In this document: piece by piece, positions 62,145-64,000 of the stretch | How the letters are laid out: each line of letters opens with the position of its first letter | How positions within the stretch are numbered: position 1 is the first letter of the stretch | NCBI RefSeq assembly: GCF_000018685.1 | Contig: NC_010001.1 | Location: 4,745,501-4,809,500 of the forward strand | Reading direction: 5' to 3' | DNA length: 64,000 bases | DNA from: Lachnoclostridium phytofermentans ISDg | GTDB taxonomy: Bacteria > Bacillota > Clostridia > Lachnospirales > Lachnospiraceae | Notes under the pieces: model-generated | What the model saw: only the letters and a program-made list of their open reading frames with translations | The model's database searches: none | Told to the model about the DNA's origin: nothing | Program-made: the position numbers and the translations under genes

Positions 62145-62915
62145 CTAATAACCATAGATATCATAAATCTCATCGGTATAAACATTTACCTCACGATAGA
62201 CAACAAGCGGTGCTTCTATCGTAATCATTGGGTTTCCACCACGCAAACCTTCGATAAGAACCATGTTTGGCTCTTTGTCGGCATAGGGATGTACCAATTT
62301 CATCCGTTTTGGTTCTAATTTATATTGACGCATGATAGAAAATATTTCAACCAAGCGATGAGGACGATGCACCATATAAAATCTTCCGTTTGGTTTTAGA
62401 ACTTTAGCAGCTTCTCTTATCACATCCTCAAGGCTACATAATATTTCATGTCTCGCAATCGCCTTAGGCATAGTAGGATTTACTAACCCGTGTTGATTAT
62501 TCATATAAGGAGGGTTACACGTAACGACATCAAAAGAGCCCCCTCCAAATATCTTAGAGGTCTCTTTAATATCGCCCTTTACTATTTCTATCCGATCTTG
62601 TAAATCATTATAGAGAACACTTCTTCTTGCCATGTCTGCACTCTCTTCCTGAATCTCAAGACCTGTAAAGTGTTTTCCTTTTGTCTTCCCTGCTAATAAA
62701 ATAGGAATAATTCCTGTCCCTGTACCCATATCAAGAGTAGATTCCTCTGGTTTTATTTTAGCAAAACCAGATAACAAAACAGCATCCATTCCAAAACAAA
62801 ATTTCTCAGGGTTTTGAATTATTTTATAACCATTACGATGTAAATCATCCAATCTCTCTCCTTCAAAAAGAAGTTCTTCTTTTTGTGTTATAGAAATTTT
62901 CTCTGTATTAATCAT
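62145..62915 (-). CDS. trmN6: tRNA1(Val) (adenine-N6)-methyltransferase
   Basis: 256 residues. SAM-binding site TLDMGTGTGIIPILLA and the N6-adenine catalytic CNPPYMN near 125 show the TrmN6 (YfiC/YabB) family, which modifies A37 of tRNA1(Val). The ATG overlaps the stop of ricT by 8 bp, so translation is coupled. A longer frame starts further upstream inside ricT; I chose MINTEKISITQ for the overlap and match to family length. Confidence 0.9.
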   Translation of the reverse strand: MINTEKISITQKEELLFEGERLDDLHRNGYKIIQNPEKFCFGMDAVLLSGFAKIKPEESTLDMGTGTGIIPILLAGKTKGKHFTGLEIQEESADMARRSVLYNDLQDRIEIVKGDIKETSKIFGGGSFDVVTCNPPYMNNQHGLVNPTMPKAIARHEILCSLEDVIREAAKVLKPNGRFYMVHRPHRLVEIFSIMRQYKLEPKRMKLVHPYADKEPNMVLIEGLRGGNPMITIEAPLVVYREVNVYTDEIYDIYGY

Positions 62916-63810
62916 CCAGATGATTACCTTCTTTTCTTTCCAACGCTTCAAGTGCACGAAGTTCCTCATCAAGAAGCACTTTCTCTTTTTTCTTCTTTGG
63001 CTTAAAGCGAAGGTCACTTACTTTGTATTCACGAATCTCTTTTTCATCATTTTCTAATACTACGATGACTTTTACCAATTGTTTTAATACGCTAACGCTT
63101 GTTACTTCACCACGAAGATTATCACCCGTAGTTACAAAATCACCTACACTTGGAAGCCTACTATTTAAGTCCTCATATGCCTCTTCCTCATTTTTTAAAC
63201 AGCACATTAATCTTCCACATACGCCAGATATTTTAGTCGGATTTAAGGAAAGATTTTGTTCCTTTGCCATCTTAATAGAAACAGGCGCAAACTCAGATAA
63301 GTGCGTATGACAGCATAGAGGTCTTCCACAGATTCCGATACCACCAACAATTTTGGTTTCATCACGTACACCAATTTGACGTAATTCAATTCTTGTCTTA
63401 AAGACCGAAGCCAAATCCTTTACTAATTCTCGGAAATCAATTCTTCCATCTGCAGTAAAATAAAACAATACCTTGTTATTGTCAAACGTATACTCACAAT
63501 CAATCAACTTCATGTCAAGCTGATGTTTTGTAATCTTCTCCATACAGATGCGAAATGCTTCTTCTTCCTTCTCTTTGTTTTTATGCTCTATTTCATCGTC
63601 TTCTGGTGTTGCCGTTCTCATAACCTGTTTTAATGGCTGTACCACTTGGCTCTCTTCTACATCTCTTGGCCCGAGAACTACATTACCATATTCTACACCT
63701 CTTGCGGTCTCAACAATTACATTATCCCCTTGTTTAATCGAAAAACCAGCTGGATCAAAAAAATAAATCTTACCAGCTCTTCGAAAACGTACGCCGATTA
63801 CATTAATCAT
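62908..63810 (-). CDS. ricT: RicT/PSP1-domain iron-sulfur protein
   Basis: 300 residues of the PSP1 family (Bacillus YaaT/RicT). Paired Cys motifs CGRPLCC and CGRLMCC can hold a [4Fe-4S] cluster with RicA and RicF. In Bacillus the complex helps RNase Y mature mRNAs and speeds sporulation phosphorelay activation. The Lys-rich C-terminus (FKPKKKKEKVLLDEEL) lies just before the gene for trmN6. yabA, which separates the genes in Bacillus, is absent. Confidence 0.95.
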   Translation of the reverse strand: MINVIGVRFRRAGKIYFFDPAGFSIKQGDNVIVETARGVEYGNVVLGPRDVEESQVVQPLKQVMRTATPEDDEIEHKNKEKEEEAFRICMEKITKHQLDMKLIDCEYTFDNNKVLFYFTADGRIDFRELVKDLASVFKTRIELRQIGVRDETKIVGGIGICGRPLCCHTHLSEFAPVSIKMAKEQNLSLNPTKISGVCGRLMCCLKNEEEAYEDLNSRLPSVGDFVTTGDNLRGEVTSVSVLKQLVKVIVVLENDEKEIREYKVSDLRFKPKKKKEKVLLDEELRALEALERKEGNHLDD

Positions 63811-63906
63811 AGTTTTTTATCCTCTCTCCCTTTTCATTAACTCTTAGCTATACGAATATCCAATTAGAAAGAGTAATGATTTCAGTTGAATATTCCTATA
63901 TAACAT

Positions 63907-64000
63907 CTATTGATAACTTTCCTTCATAGAAAGTAATAAAAGTTCCATTGCTACTTCAAAATTTACATTTGCATTCAATCGTTCTTTGACCGTACTAAAC
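63907..64000 (-). CDS. holB: DNA polymerase III delta' subunit, C-terminal part
   Basis: Only the last 31 codons are in the window. The fragment reads STVKERLNANVNFEVAMELL, resembling the C-terminal helix of clamp-loader delta', and ends in TAG at 63907. holB before ricT is the usual order in Firmicutes, which supports the call. Confidence 0.75.
   Translation of the reverse strand, partial: FSTVKERLNANVNFEVAMELLLLSMKESYQ

Noticed and set aside
1..64000. tRNA or rRNA genes
   Set aside because: No cloverleaf or rRNA segment was recognised; the only structured RNAs found are the SAM-I riboswitch and the SRP RNA. A tRNA scan would settle this.

Overview
The window is AT-rich, Gram-positive-type DNA. 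Strong AGGAGG-type ribosome binding sites, sporulation genes (spmA, spmB), a large Bacillus/Clostridium-type SRP RNA, a metK gene under a SAM-I riboswitch, and a very large secreted pectate lyase together point to an anaerobic, spore-forming, plant-polysaccharide-degrading Clostridia of the family Lachnospiraceae. Lachnoclostridium (Clostridium) phytofermentans or a close relative is my guess from gene content; I could not run a search. Most genes lie on the minus strand.

Layout. 1-2848: two ABC-2 permeases (one cut by the window edge) behind a serine hydrolase of the beta-lactamase fold. 3322-5693: a chemoreceptor and a small flavin-binding NimA-like protein. 5894-10360: a 1431-residue pectate lyase (PL9 fold) with two LacI/CcpA-like operator palindromes upstream. 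10661-14814: a solute-binding lipoprotein, a TM1266-type hydrogenase regulator and an OmpR-type two-component system. 15227-19940: metK with its riboswitch, then a copper operon copA-csoR-copZ with a CsoR-like operator placed on a near-consensus promoter. 20322-27986: an HD-GYP phosphodiesterase, murA, a shikimate-kinase-like enzyme, a flavin reductase-like protein, a TPR/P-loop protein and an orphan ABC ATPase. 28191-32717: an extracellular flavinylated fumarate-reductase-like lipoprotein divergent from a YesM/AraC-type two-component system that probably senses its substrate.

33008-42259 is the most unusual part: a four-gene operon encoding a MukBEF/MksBEF/Wadjet-like condensin (1474-residue SMC ATPase with hinge, 246-residue MukE/JetB-like protein, 515-residue MukF/JetA-like protein). 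It has no JetD nuclease. Instead the first gene encodes a 771-residue protein with a degenerate cyclic-nucleotide-binding fold. The SRP RNA gene lies just upstream.

43044-64000: an LCP-family protein with a repetitive cytoplasmic tail, tadA, an NrdG-like activase, acetyltransferases, an ABC-F protein, rsmA, tatD, a PfkB-family sugar kinase, a YtrA-type regulator with its ABC transporter and a canonical YtrA operator, a divergent and C-terminally short enzyme I of the PTS, spmA/spmB, an AbrB-type regulator, and the conserved rsmI-trmN6-ricT-holB cluster (holB cut by the window edge).

A family of palindromic intergenic elements occurs at least three times (13.2, 38.2 and 46.0 kb), two copies matching over about 115 bp. 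Many start codons are GTG or TTG and were set from ribosome binding sites; where a start differs from the longest frame the evidence says so.
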